Below, piece after piece: positions 10,314 through 17,900 of a stretch of DNA of 36,051 bases. The position numbers and the translations under genes are program-made. Within the stretch, counting starts at the first letter, position 1, and each line of letters starts with the position of its first letter. The notes under the pieces were generated by a model, which was not told the origin of the DNA, searched no databases, and was given only the letters and a program-made list of their open reading frames with translations. Origin of the DNA: Desulfuromonadales bacterium GWC2_61_20 (GTDB taxonomy: Bacteria; Desulfobacterota; Desulfuromonadia; Desulfuromonadales; UBA2197); assembly GCA_001799485.1 (NCBI GenBank), contig MGTO01000047.1, positions 1-36,051 on the forward strand, in the 5' to 3' direction.

Positions 10314-10526
10314 ATGGCCTGCGATATCAGAGAGTCGTGTTCCTTTTTCGCCGAATTCGGCAAGCGCACTTCGCCATATTGGAAATCGATCCTCGCCATC
10401 TATTGCCACGGCCCGGTTTTCAAAAACTGCCAGCGGCGCATGTACCATCAGGAAACCGGTGGCGCAATCCCCGAGCAGCTCCTCCCCTCCAGCGACATCG
10501 CCAAAGAGTTTCTTCTCCTCCGCTAG
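10314..10526 (+). CDS. Small Cys-rich protein of unknown function
   Basis: Seventy-residue protein from the ATG at 10314, chosen because GGGAG sits 6 nt upstream; the frame is open 45 nt further up but without a ribosome site. Five cysteines stand out. MACDIRESC holds a Cys pair near the N-terminus, and IYCHGPVFKNCQRRMY holds a second pair in the middle. This spacing could bind a metal ion or an Fe-S cluster, though no named motif is recognised. The rest is helical and polar, and no signal peptide is seen. An extended -10-like TGC-TATGCT at 10249-10257 may be its promoter. Its TAG stop overlaps the stop of the convergent RNA methyltransferase within a single CTAG. Confidence 0.7.
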   Translation: MACDIRESCSFFAEFGKRTSPYWKSILAIYCHGPVFKNCQRRMYHQETGGAIPEQLLPSSDIAKEFLLLR

Positions 10527-11338
10527 CCTTGGCCACCGCTCAGAGCGACGCGTTGACGCAGCGCCTCATACATGAGGAGCGTCGCCGCCTGGGCGACATT
10601 GAGGGAATTGGCGCGCCCATACATGGGGATGGCGACCGTGACCTCGGCCCGCTCCAGCCACGCCTGACTCAACCCCTCCTTTTCCGTCCCGACGGCAATC
10701 GCTACCCCCCCGCGCAGATCACTGTGCCAGTAGCTCTGTGTCGCCGCGGGTGTCGCGGCAACGATGCGGATCCCCTTTTCGCTGAGCCAGGCGAAGGTTT
10801 CAGCGCTAGAAGCAGCCACGACGGGGAGCTGGAAGAGGGTTCCCTTGCTCGCCCGGACGACGTTGGGGTTGTAGAGGTCGGTGGCGCTGTCGCAGACGAT
10901 GACGGCATCGGCTCCGGCGGCGTCGGCCGAACGCAGGATGGCACCAAGGTTTCCCGGCTTCTCCACCGCCTCGGCGATAACCAGCAATGGCTGCGGTCCG
11001 AGAGTCAGATCGGCCAGGGTCCGCTGGGGAATCGCCGCCACCGCCAGCCAGGCGTCGGGATGTTCGCGGTAGGCGAGTTTGGCCATGACCGCCGGCGTCA
11101 CCTCAGCCACCGGCACCCCGCGCTGGCGCAACTCGGCGAGAAGCCCGGACTCGCCCGCCTGCAACAGCTCCGGGGCGAGAAAGAGTTCACGGGGACGCAC
11201 CCCGGCGGCGCAGGCGAGGGCCAGCTCGTGATAGCCCTCGACCAGCATCTCGCCGCTCGCTTCGCGGTGGCGTCGTTCGCGCAGGCGCACCGCCGCCTTG
11301 ACCCGAGGATTCTGCAGACTGCTGATGGTGACCGTCAT
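10523..11338 (-). CDS. TrmH/SpoU-family 2'-O-methyltransferase
   Basis: RNA ribose methyltransferase of the SPOUT (knotted) class, 271 residues. The N-terminal part (about 1-100; SSLQNPRVKAAVRLRERRHR) is the L30e-like substrate-binding domain found in RlmB/TsnR-type enzymes. The catalytic domain carries motif 1 VEKPGNLGAILRSADAAG, motif 2 AIAVGTEKEGLS and motif 3 IPMYGRANSLNVAQAATLL. All three are intact, so the enzyme should be active. The target (23S rRNA or tRNA) cannot be read from the sequence. It has its own AGGAG 10 nt before the ATG and is transcribed divergently from the cyclophilin gene. Confidence 0.9.
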   Translation of the reverse strand: MTVTISSLQNPRVKAAVRLRERRHREASGEMLVEGYHELALACAAGVRPRELFLAPELLQAGESGLLAELRQRGVPVAEVTPAVMAKLAYREHPDAWLAVAAIPQRTLADLTLGPQPLLVIAEAVEKPGNLGAILRSADAAGADAVIVCDSATDLYNPNVVRASKGTLFQLPVVAASSAETFAWLSEKGIRIVAATPAATQSYWHSDLRGGVAIAVGTEKEGLSQAWLERAEVTVAIPMYGRANSLNVAQAATLLMYEALRQRVALSGGQG

Positions 11339-11380
11339 CGGCGATAAGCTCCTGAAAGACGACTTGCGGGCGGTATCCCC

Positions 11381-11410
11381 TTGACCCGCCCCGACCGGTT
11401 TCTCTATAAT
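11381..11410 (+). promoter_or_regulatory. Sigma-70 promoter for cyclophilin gene
   Basis: TTGACC (11381-11386) and a perfect TATAAT (11405-11410) with 18-nt spacing. The predicted start near 11417 leaves a leader of about 47 nt that includes an AAGGAG ribosome site before the ATG at 11464. Confidence 0.75.
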
Positions 11411-11463
11411 CCGCCTGCCAGTTTCGCCCTGGCCCCATTCTGCACCAAAAGAAGGAGTCCTTT

Positions 11464-11976
11464 ATGAGCGCACCGACCATCCTCGTCCAGATCGAGACCT
11501 CCAAGGGCGAGATCGTCCTCGAACTCGATGCCGCCAAAGCCCCGGTCTCGGTGGAGAACTTTCTCGGCTACGCCCGCGCCGGCCACTACGACGGCACCAT
11601 TTTCCACCGGGTCATCAAGGGCTTCATGCTCCAGGGAGGTGGCTTTACCCCGGATATGGCGCAGAAACCGACCCGGCCGCCGATCAAGAACGAAGCGACC
11701 AACGGTCTCAAGAACAAGGCCGGCACCGTCGCCATGGCCCGCACCCAGATCGTCGACAGCGCTACCTCGCAGTTCTTCATCAACACCGTCGACAACAAAT
11801 TCCTCGACAATGCCGGCCTCAATCCGGCCAACTACGGTTATGCCGTCTTCGGCAAGGTTGCCGACGGCATGGATGTCGTCTATGCCATCGAGCAAGTCGC
11901 CACCGCCACCATTGCCGGGCATCAGGATGTCCCCAAGGAGACGGTAACCATCAACAAGGTGACCGTCGTCGAATAA
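11464..11976 (+). CDS. Cyclophilin-type peptidyl-prolyl cis-trans isomerase
   Basis: Cytoplasmic PPIase of 170 residues without a signal peptide, matching PpiB-type bacterial cyclophilins. The conserved blocks are [20 protein letters not shown] with the catalytic Arg in [31 protein letters not shown] and [14 protein letters not shown]. The usual active-site Trp appears to be absent, as in many prokaryotic members. It is a single-gene unit with its own promoter and a terminator 24 nt after the stop. Confidence 0.94.
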   Translation: MSAPTILVQIETSKGEIVLELDAAKAPVSVENFLGYARAGHYDGTIFHRVIKGFMLQGGGFTPDMAQKPTRPPIKNEATNGLKNKAGTVAMARTQIVDSATSQFFINTVDNKFLDNAGLNPANYGYAVFGKVADGMDVVYAIEQVATATIAGHQDVPKETVTINKVTVVE

Positions 11977-12000
11977 TTCCCCCTGACAGCACCGCAGCTC

Positions 12001-12032
12001 AACGGGATCGCCTCGCAGCGATCCCGTTTTTT
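12001..12032 (+). terminator. Terminator of cyclophilin gene
   Basis: Perfect 11-bp stem (12001-12011 with 12018-12028), 6-nt loop CTCGCA, followed by T residues to 12032. It works best on the plus strand; only a short U run would arise on the other strand for the convergent rlmI-like gene. Confidence 0.85.
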
Positions 12033-12044
12033 ATTCTGGCCAGG

Positions 12045-13265
12045 TCAATCCTTGACGCTGATGAGGTATTTGAGATAGCGCCCTTCGGGAAAGGTCACCG
12101 GGTAGGGAAAGTCCTCCGGCTGCCCCAAGGTCTGAATGACACGCAGGCCGCTGCCGGCCTGGAGAGCGCCGCGCCGCAATTCCTTGAGGTAATCGGGGAG
12201 ATCGACCTTCTGGTGGTTCGAGCAGGAAATCAGCACCCCCCCGGAGACGAGGAGCGGGAGGGCGGCCGCCACCAGCTCGGCGGTCCCCTGGCGGGTGGTG
12301 AAACGACTGCTGGCGGTGGTGGAGAAGCTCGGCGGATCCATGAGGATCAGATCATAGCGCTGCTTCTCCCGCCCGAGACGGCCGAGGACCGCGAAACAGT
12401 CCCCGGCGATAAAGGGATGGCGACCGCCGTCGAGACCGTTGGCGCCGAAGTTGGCCCGGGCCCAGTCGAGATAGGATGGCGAGGCGTCGACACTGGTGAC
12501 CTCAAGGGCGCCGGCGACCGCCGCCGCCACGGAGAAGGCCCCGGTATAACAGAAGAGATTGAGGAGACGCTTCCCCGAACTGCGCTGCATGAGGTCGCGA
12601 CGATTGCGCCGCTGATCGAGGAAAAGGCCGGTATTGAGCCCCTCTTCCAGCTCGACCAGCAGCGACAAGCCGTTTTCGGTGACGGCGATGCGCCCGGGCG
12701 CCGGACGGCCGGCGAGGAGGCGACTCAGCTTCTTGCTCTTGCCGGCAAGTTCCCGGGTCTGCTGCGGGCGGAACTTTTCATAGATGCCGGCCGGCTGCAG
12801 CAGCCCACCGAGGAGCTCGGTCAGCAGCGGCAGCCGGGGGCGCCAGGCTTCGGTAAAGAGTTGCACCAGCAGATGCTCGCCGTAGCGATCGACGGTCAGG
12901 CCGGGGAGCCCGTCCCCTTCGCCGTTGACCAGACGATAGGCGTTGCTGTCACTGAGTTCGGCGTGCTCTTGACGCAGGGCGAGGGCCCCGGCGAGGCGCC
13001 GCTGCAGCCAGTCACGGTCGCAGGGACCGCTGTCGCGACGCAAGACCCGGGCGACGATACGCTCCTGCGGATCGATCAGCGCCGTCGCCAGCCGGCGCCC
13101 CTTGTCGTCGCACAACCAGGCCAGCTCGCCGACCTGGCCTGGCGGCCACTGCCTGGTGAAGCGATCGGCGATGACCCAGGGATGACCGAGATCGAGCATC
13201 CGCACCGTCTCCGGCCCGACCACCAGCTGCCGCAACGCCTCTTTCCCCCGGTCCTTGCCACTCAT
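12045..13265 (-). CDS. rlmI: RlmI-like 23S rRNA (cytosine-C5) methyltransferase
   Basis: SAM-dependent rRNA m5C methyltransferase, 406 residues (E. coli RlmI is about 396). Domain order is an N-terminal PUA domain (about 10-90, with GHPWVIADRF), a linker domain with YRLVNGEGDGLPGLTVDRYG, and a Rossmann methyltransferase domain. That domain has the motif LLNLFCYTGAFSVAAAV, VDASPSYLDWAR, ILMDPPSF and the SCSNHQ strand carrying the catalytic Cys. GLNTGLFLDQRRNR is also typical. All key residues are present. It is a single gene, convergent with the cyclophilin gene. Confidence 0.9.
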   Translation of the reverse strand: MSGKDRGKEALRQLVVGPETVRMLDLGHPWVIADRFTRQWPPGQVGELAWLCDDKGRRLATALIDPQERIVARVLRRDSGPCDRDWLQRRLAGALALRQEHAELSDSNAYRLVNGEGDGLPGLTVDRYGEHLLVQLFTEAWRPRLPLLTELLGGLLQPAGIYEKFRPQQTRELAGKSKKLSRLLAGRPAPGRIAVTENGLSLLVELEEGLNTGLFLDQRRNRRDLMQRSSGKRLLNLFCYTGAFSVAAAVAGALEVTSVDASPSYLDWARANFGANGLDGGRHPFIAGDCFAVLGRLGREKQRYDLILMDPPSFSTTASSRFTTRQGTAELVAAALPLLVSGGVLISCSNHQKVDLPDYLKELRRGALQAGSGLRVIQTLGQPEDFPYPVTFPEGRYLKYLISVKD

Positions 13266-13439
13266 CCGTTCCGATCTCCCGTGCGACAGAATTTCTCAGT
13301 GTTTAGCGCCTCTTTTTAGCACAGCTGCTCCCAGAACGCAGCGAGAAAATCGGCCCTCGGCGCTCCCGTCTTCCCCGGCGAAGATCCGTGTGCTACATTC
13401 GCCGGCAGACGGATCGCCTCAAACAGATAAGGGGTCGCG

Positions 13440-14126
13440 ATGAACAAGTCCAAAGGGGAAACGGTTATCGAGCAGCTCATGGCCGAGCTCGATCCCGAAT
13501 CGGAACGCTATCGCATCCTGGCCACGGCCAAGCGTTTCAAATCGTCATGGGTCGAGCTGGGGGAGAAGCTGCTGCGCTTGCAGACGAGTGGCGGGTTTCG
13601 GGACTGGGGTTACAGCACTTTCGAGGAGTATTGCAGCCGTGAGGTGCGCATCCGCAAGCCGACGGCGGAGAAGCTGACCCAGGCCTATCGCTTTCTCGAA
13701 CGGGAGGAGCCCGAACTTCTGGCCCGGCCGACGGAAATCAAACCCCTCCCCGATTATCGCTCCATCGCCCTGCTGCGCCAGGCCCAGAACGAGGAACTCC
13801 CTGGCGGCGCCTATGGCAAACTCCGGGCTGCGGTTATGGAGGAGGATAAAGGCCACCAGGCGGTGCTGCGCCAGTACCGCGAAGTCACCGCCGAGCGACG
13901 TAGCGAGGATCGCCTCCTCGGCTATCGCAACGCCCTGGCCGCGGCTCGCCGGCTGCGCACGGTGCTGACGGGATTGGACGACCTTGACGCCAGCATCCAC
14001 GGCAATCTCGACCAACTCATCGCCCGGCTTGCAGAGTTATCGGCAGATCCGGCGGAGGGTATTTCCCCTCAGCCGTCTAAAGAGTCGCCCACTTCCAGAA
14101 GAGAGCCAGGATCAGCGTCCCGCTGA
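13440..14126 (+). CDS. Unknown helical protein, possible DNA-binding region
   Basis: A 228-residue soluble protein that I do not recognise. The start is supported by GGGG 6 nt ahead of the ATG. It is predicted helical throughout and strongly charged. Residues about 28-90 contain GGFRDWGYSTFEEYCSREV followed by KPTAEKLTQAYRFL, a pattern that resembles helix-turn-helix-like blocks in phage and plasmid proteins. This resemblance is a guess. The C-terminal third (AAARRLRTVLTGLDDLDASI) may form a coiled coil, and the last 30 residues are Pro/Ser/Arg-rich and low in complexity. The final 50 bp overlap the 3' end of the convergent permease gene. Confidence 0.7.
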   Translation: MNKSKGETVIEQLMAELDPESERYRILATAKRFKSSWVELGEKLLRLQTSGGFRDWGYSTFEEYCSREVRIRKPTAEKLTQAYRFLEREEPELLARPTEIKPLPDYRSIALLRQAQNEELPGGAYGKLRAAVMEEDKGHQAVLRQYREVTAERRSEDRLLGYRNALAAARRLRTVLTGLDDLDASIHGNLDQLIARLAELSADPAEGISPQPSKESPTSRREPGSASR

Positions 14127-15063
14127 CACAGATCCCCAGGTACAGGGCCAGGACCCGCTTGTGGAACATCTTGTATAAGACCGCCATGACCGGCAGAGCC
14201 GTCACCGGGCCGCCGATGAGGAGGGCGACCCCCGGCCCCTTGGCCAGGGTGATGAGTTGTCCGGGTTCGGGGAGGTAATAACCGTACAGCATCGATGCCG
14301 CCGTCACCTGCGGCAGATGCATCGGCACCGTCGCCGCCAGCAGGCTGAGGGTCTGCCAGAATTCCCCCCCTTCCAGCAGGTTGGTGATCCAGGCGTTGGG
14401 CACCAGGGCCATCACCACCACTTCGACCAGCAGCCCGATGAGGGCGAACTTGCCGATCTTCTGCGTCCCTTCCCAGAATCGCGCCAGAAAGACGAGAAAG
14501 CGGTTGTGGGTGCAACGATCGACCCGGTGCGACAGCTGCTGACCGCACTCGCAGCGCAGGCTCTCCACCGGATAGTCGGGATCGTGAAAGTCGCCGGCCG
14601 GCAGCGCCTCCCTGAAGACCGTCTCCTCGGTAAAGCCGTAGCGCCGCATGTAGAGGGTGACATAGCCGGCGAAGAGCCCCATAAAGAGGGCACTGACGAG
14701 GATGATATTGGCCCAGTCGACGCCGAGCATGCCGGCGATCATCGAATAGGCCGAAGGGCTCATGATCGGCGCCGTCACCAGCAGGGCCATGGCCGGGGCG
14801 AGGGGGAGTCCGGCGATGAGGAGGGAAATCACCAGCGGCAGGGTGGCGCAGGCGCACAAGGGGCTGGCGAGGCCGAGCAGGGCCGCCGCCGGAATCGCCC
14901 AGAGACCGAAGCGCACCAGCTGCTTGCGAATCTTGACATGCCACTTGAAGGTGCGGATGGTCGCTTCGAGGAAAACCCCGAAAGCGAGATAGGGCAGGAT
15001 ATAGAGGAGTTCCTTCCACAGGTCGGCGCCCAGGTCAAAGACGATTGTGCCAATGTTTTCCAT
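14077..15063 (-). CDS. ArsP/DUF318-family permease
   Basis: Predicted inner-membrane transporter of 328 residues with about eight helices. The family signature is clear: ASPLCACATLPLVISLLIAGLPLAPAM, with Cys70 and Cys72, then LVTAPIMSPSAYSM, and a second repeat with MHLPQVTAASMLYGYY and GGPVTALPVM. ArsP members export organoarsenicals; other members of the family have unknown substrates. A cytoplasmic loop holds a cluster of possible metal ligands (Cys171, Cys173, His179, Cys184, His186). A GTG directly before the ATG could also be the start. No arsenic regulator or reductase is adjacent, so the substrate cannot be inferred. Confidence 0.87.
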   Translation of the reverse strand: MENIGTIVFDLGADLWKELLYILPYLAFGVFLEATIRTFKWHVKIRKQLVRFGLWAIPAAALLGLASPLCACATLPLVISLLIAGLPLAPAMALLVTAPIMSPSAYSMIAGMLGVDWANIILVSALFMGLFAGYVTLYMRRYGFTEETVFREALPAGDFHDPDYPVESLRCECGQQLSHRVDRCTHNRFLVFLARFWEGTQKIGKFALIGLLVEVVVMALVPNAWITNLLEGGEFWQTLSLLAATVPMHLPQVTAASMLYGYYLPEPGQLITLAKGPGVALLIGGPVTALPVMAVLYKMFHKRVLALYLGICVSGTLILALFWKWATL

Positions 15064-15375
15064 CACTATTCATCCCTCTTCTTTAGGTCAGCAATTCGTC
15101 GCGGCGGCACGGTCGCGGACAAAATTCTGCCGCGTCGCCCCTCCCGGCACAGCCGGAATCAGCGGATAACGCGGGACCTGCCCGTTTTGCCTTATGCGCC
15201 TTACCGGAAATTAGCAAGAGCTGTTCCATTATCGCCCTGCCGGCGCCGGAATATCTGCCGTCGGCACGCTTCCCAACCCTGCAAATTCGTGCTATCCTTC
15301 CCGCCTTAAACTTCTGCCGCAGTTTACGCAGCTACTGACGAGAAGTGCAGTCAAGCCGGGATGAAGGAGACGCCC
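15064..15375. other. 312-bp divergent intergenic region
   Basis: Lies between the permease and the class I methyltransferase, which are read in opposite directions, so it should hold both promoters. I see a ribosome-site-like AGAGGG before the permease and AAGGAG (15364-15369) before the methyltransferase, but no convincing -35/-10 pair, no tRNA and no plausible ORF. Confidence 0.5.
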
Positions 15376-16167
15376 ATGGCCCGCAATTTCAAGGACAAGG
15401 TCAGGGAACAGTTCGGACGAACCGCGGACGGCTATGTCCGCAATCGCGGTTTCGCTCAAGGGGATGATCTCGTCGAAGCGGCGCGCCTGCTCAAACCCTC
15501 TCCGGAAGATGTCTTGCTCGATGTCGCCTGCGGCGGCGGGCACACCGCCCTCTACTTCTCGCCTTTGGTGCGCAGCGTTGTCGCCTCCGATCTGACCATG
15601 CAGATGCTGAAAAAGGCCCAGGAGTTCATCAGTGAAGAAGGCGGGGTGGAGAACGTCACTTTCCGCGAGGCCGACGCCGAAGACCTCCCCTTCCCTTCCG
15701 GCTCCTTCACCATGCTCACCTGCCGCATCGCTCCGCATCATTTCCCCGACGTCCCCCGCGCCCTGCGCGAGTTTCACCGGGTCTTGCGGCGCAAGGAGGG
15801 GCGCATGGTCATCATCGATACCCTCCTGCCGGATGAGGAGAAGATCGCCCAGTTTTATCAAGAAGCCGAGCAGATGCGCGACCCGACCCATGTTCGGGCC
15901 TACACCAAAGCCCAATGGACGACGATGATCGAGGATGCCGGATTCGACGTCCAGCAGACGAAAACCTTCCCCAAAACCCACGAATTCCAGGAATGGGCGC
16001 GGCGTACCGGTCTCAACCGCGAAGGGGTGCAGCGTCTCAACCGTTTCTTCATCGAGGCCACCCCGGATATTGCCGACTACTTCCAGATCGAAACCTTCGC
16101 CGGCGAGGTCGAGAGCTACACCGACCGCAAACTCCTGGTCTACGCCACCCGCCGCGACGTCAAGTAA
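15376..16167 (+). CDS. Class I SAM-dependent methyltransferase
   Basis: A 263-residue UbiE/Methyltransf_11-type enzyme of unknown substrate. Motif I is LLDVACGGGHTALYF, followed by VASDLTMQML (acidic end of strand 2), FREADAEDLPFPSGSF (motif post II) and FHRVLRRKEGRMVIID (motif III region). The C-terminal part has an EWARRTGLN stretch seen in quinone- or small-molecule methyltransferases. The ATG at 15376 is chosen over one at 15361 because AAGGAG lies 6 nt before it. It is a single gene, terminated together with the convergent citrate synthase. Small-molecule methylation is likely but no substrate is suggested by the neighbours. Confidence 0.85.
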   Translation: MARNFKDKVREQFGRTADGYVRNRGFAQGDDLVEAARLLKPSPEDVLLDVACGGGHTALYFSPLVRSVVASDLTMQMLKKAQEFISEEGGVENVTFREADAEDLPFPSGSFTMLTCRIAPHHFPDVPRALREFHRVLRRKEGRMVIIDTLLPDEEKIAQFYQEAEQMRDPTHVRAYTKAQWTTMIEDAGFDVQQTKTFPKTHEFQEWARRTGLNREGVQRLNRFFIEATPDIADYFQIETFAGEVESYTDRKLLVYATRRDVK

Positions 16168-16183
16168 TTCTGTGCACTTTTGA

Positions 16184-16227
16184 AAACGAAGAGGGGAGAT
16201 ACCCGATGGTATCTCCCCTCTTCGTTT
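16184..16227. terminator. Bidirectional terminator
   Basis: Perfect 20-bp stem (16184-16203 with 16208-16227) closed by CGAT, with AAA and TTT at its ends. It lies 16 nt after the methyltransferase stop and 18 nt from the stop of the convergent citrate synthase gene. Confidence 0.87.
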
Positions 16228-16245
16228 CTGCTTTATGCGCGATAC

Positions 16246-17577
16246 TTAGCTGAGCTTGCGCCCGCCTTCGGCGGCCCACTTCTCGAGCATCGCGGTGGTG
16301 ACGGACTTCGGACGCTCGATGGCGTAGCCGAGGCCGCGGTCCCAAGTGATGTTGGCCATGCAGCCGAGGGCACGGCCGACGCCGAAGAGGACGGTGTAGA
16401 AGTCCCACTCCTTGAGGCCATAGTACCACTGGATGACGCCGGACTGCGCATCGACGTTCGGCCAGGGGTTCTTGGTCTTGCCGTGCTCGGTGAGAACGAC
16501 CGGGGCGACTTCAAAGATCATGGAGACGAGTTTGAAGAGCTTGTCGTCTTTCAGGCCCGGGGTATTGAGGCAGAACTCGCGCTGCGACATGTAGCGCGGG
16601 TCGGTCTTGCGCAGGACGGCGTGACCGTAACCGGGAACGACCTGGCCGGCATTGAGGGTATCCCACAGCGCCTTGGTGATGAGTTCCTTGGTCGGCTCGA
16701 CGTTTTTGCAGTATTTCTCCTGGAACTTGATGGTCCAGTCGAGAACTTCCTGGTTGGCGAGGCCGTGGAGCGGGCCGGCCAGGCCGTTGAGGCCGGCGGA
16801 GTAGGCATAGTACGGGTCGGAGAGGGCCGAGTGGACCAGGTGGGTGGTGTGGGCCGAAACGTTGCCGGACTCGTGGTCGGAGTGGAGGATGAAGTACATA
16901 CGGGCGACATCCTTGTACTCTTCGCTCTGGCCGATCATGTGGGCGAAGTTGGCGCCCATGTCGAGTTTCGGGTCGATGGCGATCTGCTTGTCGCCCTTGT
17001 ACTTGAGGTTGTAGATGAAGGCGGCGATGATGGGGATGCGGGCAACGATGTCGCTGGCATCCTCATAGACCGATTCCCAGGCCGTCATCTTGTTGAACTT
17101 GCCCGAGTTGTAGAAGGCGGCGAACTTGGAGTCCTTCTGCAGGGCGAGCATGGCGACGGAGAGCATGACCATCGGATGGCTGTCGCGGGGGAGGGCGCGG
17201 AGGGCGTCCCAGACGTAGGAAGGAACGACCTGGCGGGTCTTCCACTCGGCGACGACGCCATCAACCTGGGCCTGGGTCGGGACTTCGCCGGTGAGGAGGA
17301 AGTACCAGAAGGACTCGACCGTCGGGTATTTGGACTTGGGAGCCTTGGGGAGAGCTTCGAAGGTCTCGGGGATGGTCTTGCCGCGGAAGCGGATGCCTTC
17401 CTGAGGATCGAGGTAAGAGATGTCCGTCACCAGGCTGCGGATGTCGCGGGCGCCACCAATGGCCTGGTCGATGGTGACCTGGTCGATGATGACCTTGCCA
17501 AATTCCTTGGTCAACTTCGTGGTGCGGGGGCGAAACTCTTCAATCTTCTGCTTGAGGGTCTCTTTCAGTGTCGCCAT
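16246..17577 (-). CDS. gltA: Citrate synthase, eukaryote-like type
   Basis: Condenses acetyl-CoA and oxaloacetate to citrate at the entry of the TCA cycle, the main acetate oxidation route in this group. The protein has 443 residues from the ATG at 17577, preceded by AAAGGAG; a frame extension to 17625 lacks support. It closely follows the mitochondrial enzyme. HSDHESGNVSAHT contains catalytic His235, NGLAGPLHGLANQEVL contains His271, GYGHAVLRKTDPRY binds substrate, and NPWPNVDAQSG contains Asp376. Citrate synthases of this type are known in Geobacteraceae, while most bacteria carry a different form. It is a single gene with a candidate promoter and repeat elements upstream. Confidence 0.97.
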   Translation of the reverse strand: MATLKETLKQKIEEFRPRTTKLTKEFGKVIIDQVTIDQAIGGARDIRSLVTDISYLDPQEGIRFRGKTIPETFEALPKAPKSKYPTVESFWYFLLTGEVPTQAQVDGVVAEWKTRQVVPSYVWDALRALPRDSHPMVMLSVAMLALQKDSKFAAFYNSGKFNKMTAWESVYEDASDIVARIPIIAAFIYNLKYKGDKQIAIDPKLDMGANFAHMIGQSEEYKDVARMYFILHSDHESGNVSAHTTHLVHSALSDPYYAYSAGLNGLAGPLHGLANQEVLDWTIKFQEKYCKNVEPTKELITKALWDTLNAGQVVPGYGHAVLRKTDPRYMSQREFCLNTPGLKDDKLFKLVSMIFEVAPVVLTEHGKTKNPWPNVDAQSGVIQWYYGLKEWDFYTVLFGVGRALGCMANITWDRGLGYAIERPKSVTTAMLEKWAAEGGRKLS

Positions 17578-17753
17578 GCTCTCTCTCCTTTGGTGAATGT
17601 AAAACGGGTGGGCGATAAGGCCCACCGGCCAAAATACCAGATGGCAATAAAAAAACCCTGCATGTCAGGCGGACGTCGCGACCGATAAGCCGCGGCCAGA
17701 CACCGCCACAACATCGACACACAAGGTATGGTTCAGCAGACATCACATAAGGT

Positions 17754-17764
17754 TACAGTATTCA
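17754..17764. repeat. Candidate operator repeat, copy 1 (TACAGTATTCA)
   Basis: Eleven-base sequence identical to 17820-17830, in the same orientation. Including three flanking bases, 12 of 14 positions agree. It falls at about +7 to +17 relative to the predicted gltA start, a position suited to a repressor. It also forms half of an imperfect palindrome, CAGTATTCAAATATTG. Confidence 0.5.
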
Positions 17765-17777
17765 AATATTGTTCTAG

Positions 17778-17806
17778 GTTCTAGCAATTCGGCCCGTCCT
17801 TGTCAA
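17778..17806 (-). promoter_or_regulatory. Candidate sigma-70 promoter for citrate synthase
   Basis: Minus strand: perfect TTGACA (17801-17806), 17-nt spacer, TAGAAC (17778-17783). The predicted transcription start is near 17771, giving a leader of about 190 nt before gltA. The promoter is bracketed by the two TACAGTATTCA repeats. Confidence 0.6.
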
Positions 17807-17819
17807 GCGCATTTTTGTA

Positions 17820-17830
17820 TACAGTATTCA
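17820..17830. repeat. Candidate operator repeat, copy 2 (TACAGTATTCA)
   Basis: Second exact copy, 66 bp from the first and about 14 bp upstream of the gltA -35 box. The spacing is close to six helical turns, so a protein could contact both copies on nearly the same face of the DNA. Confidence 0.5.
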
Positions 17831-17860
17831 CGCAACCGCTTCCTCCCATCCCTTTTGCCC

Positions 17861-17891
17861 TTGACTTTGACGGCGACCCCCATGCTAAAAT
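17861..17891 (+). promoter_or_regulatory. Candidate promoter for dusB-ntrBC
   Basis: TTGACT (17861-17866), 19-nt spacer, TAAAAT (17886-17891) preceded by TGC, so an extended -10. Transcription would begin about 17898, only three bases before the dusB ATG. Confidence 0.5.
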
Positions 17892-17900
17892 GCTTAAAAA

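Larger units (their letters stand above)
17578..17900. other. 323-bp divergent intergenic region, gltA/dusB
   Basis: Holds the divergent promoters of citrate synthase and dusB and a pair of 11-nt repeats, each listed separately. The middle part (17750-17835) is clearly more AT-rich than its surroundings. The 150 nt next to gltA hold its ribosome site but no further element I can support. Confidence 0.6.

Noticed and set aside
15064-15375. Search for promoters or a small RNA in this gap
   Set aside because: Several weak TTGnnn/TAnnnT pairs exist but none has good spacing and context, so none is reported.
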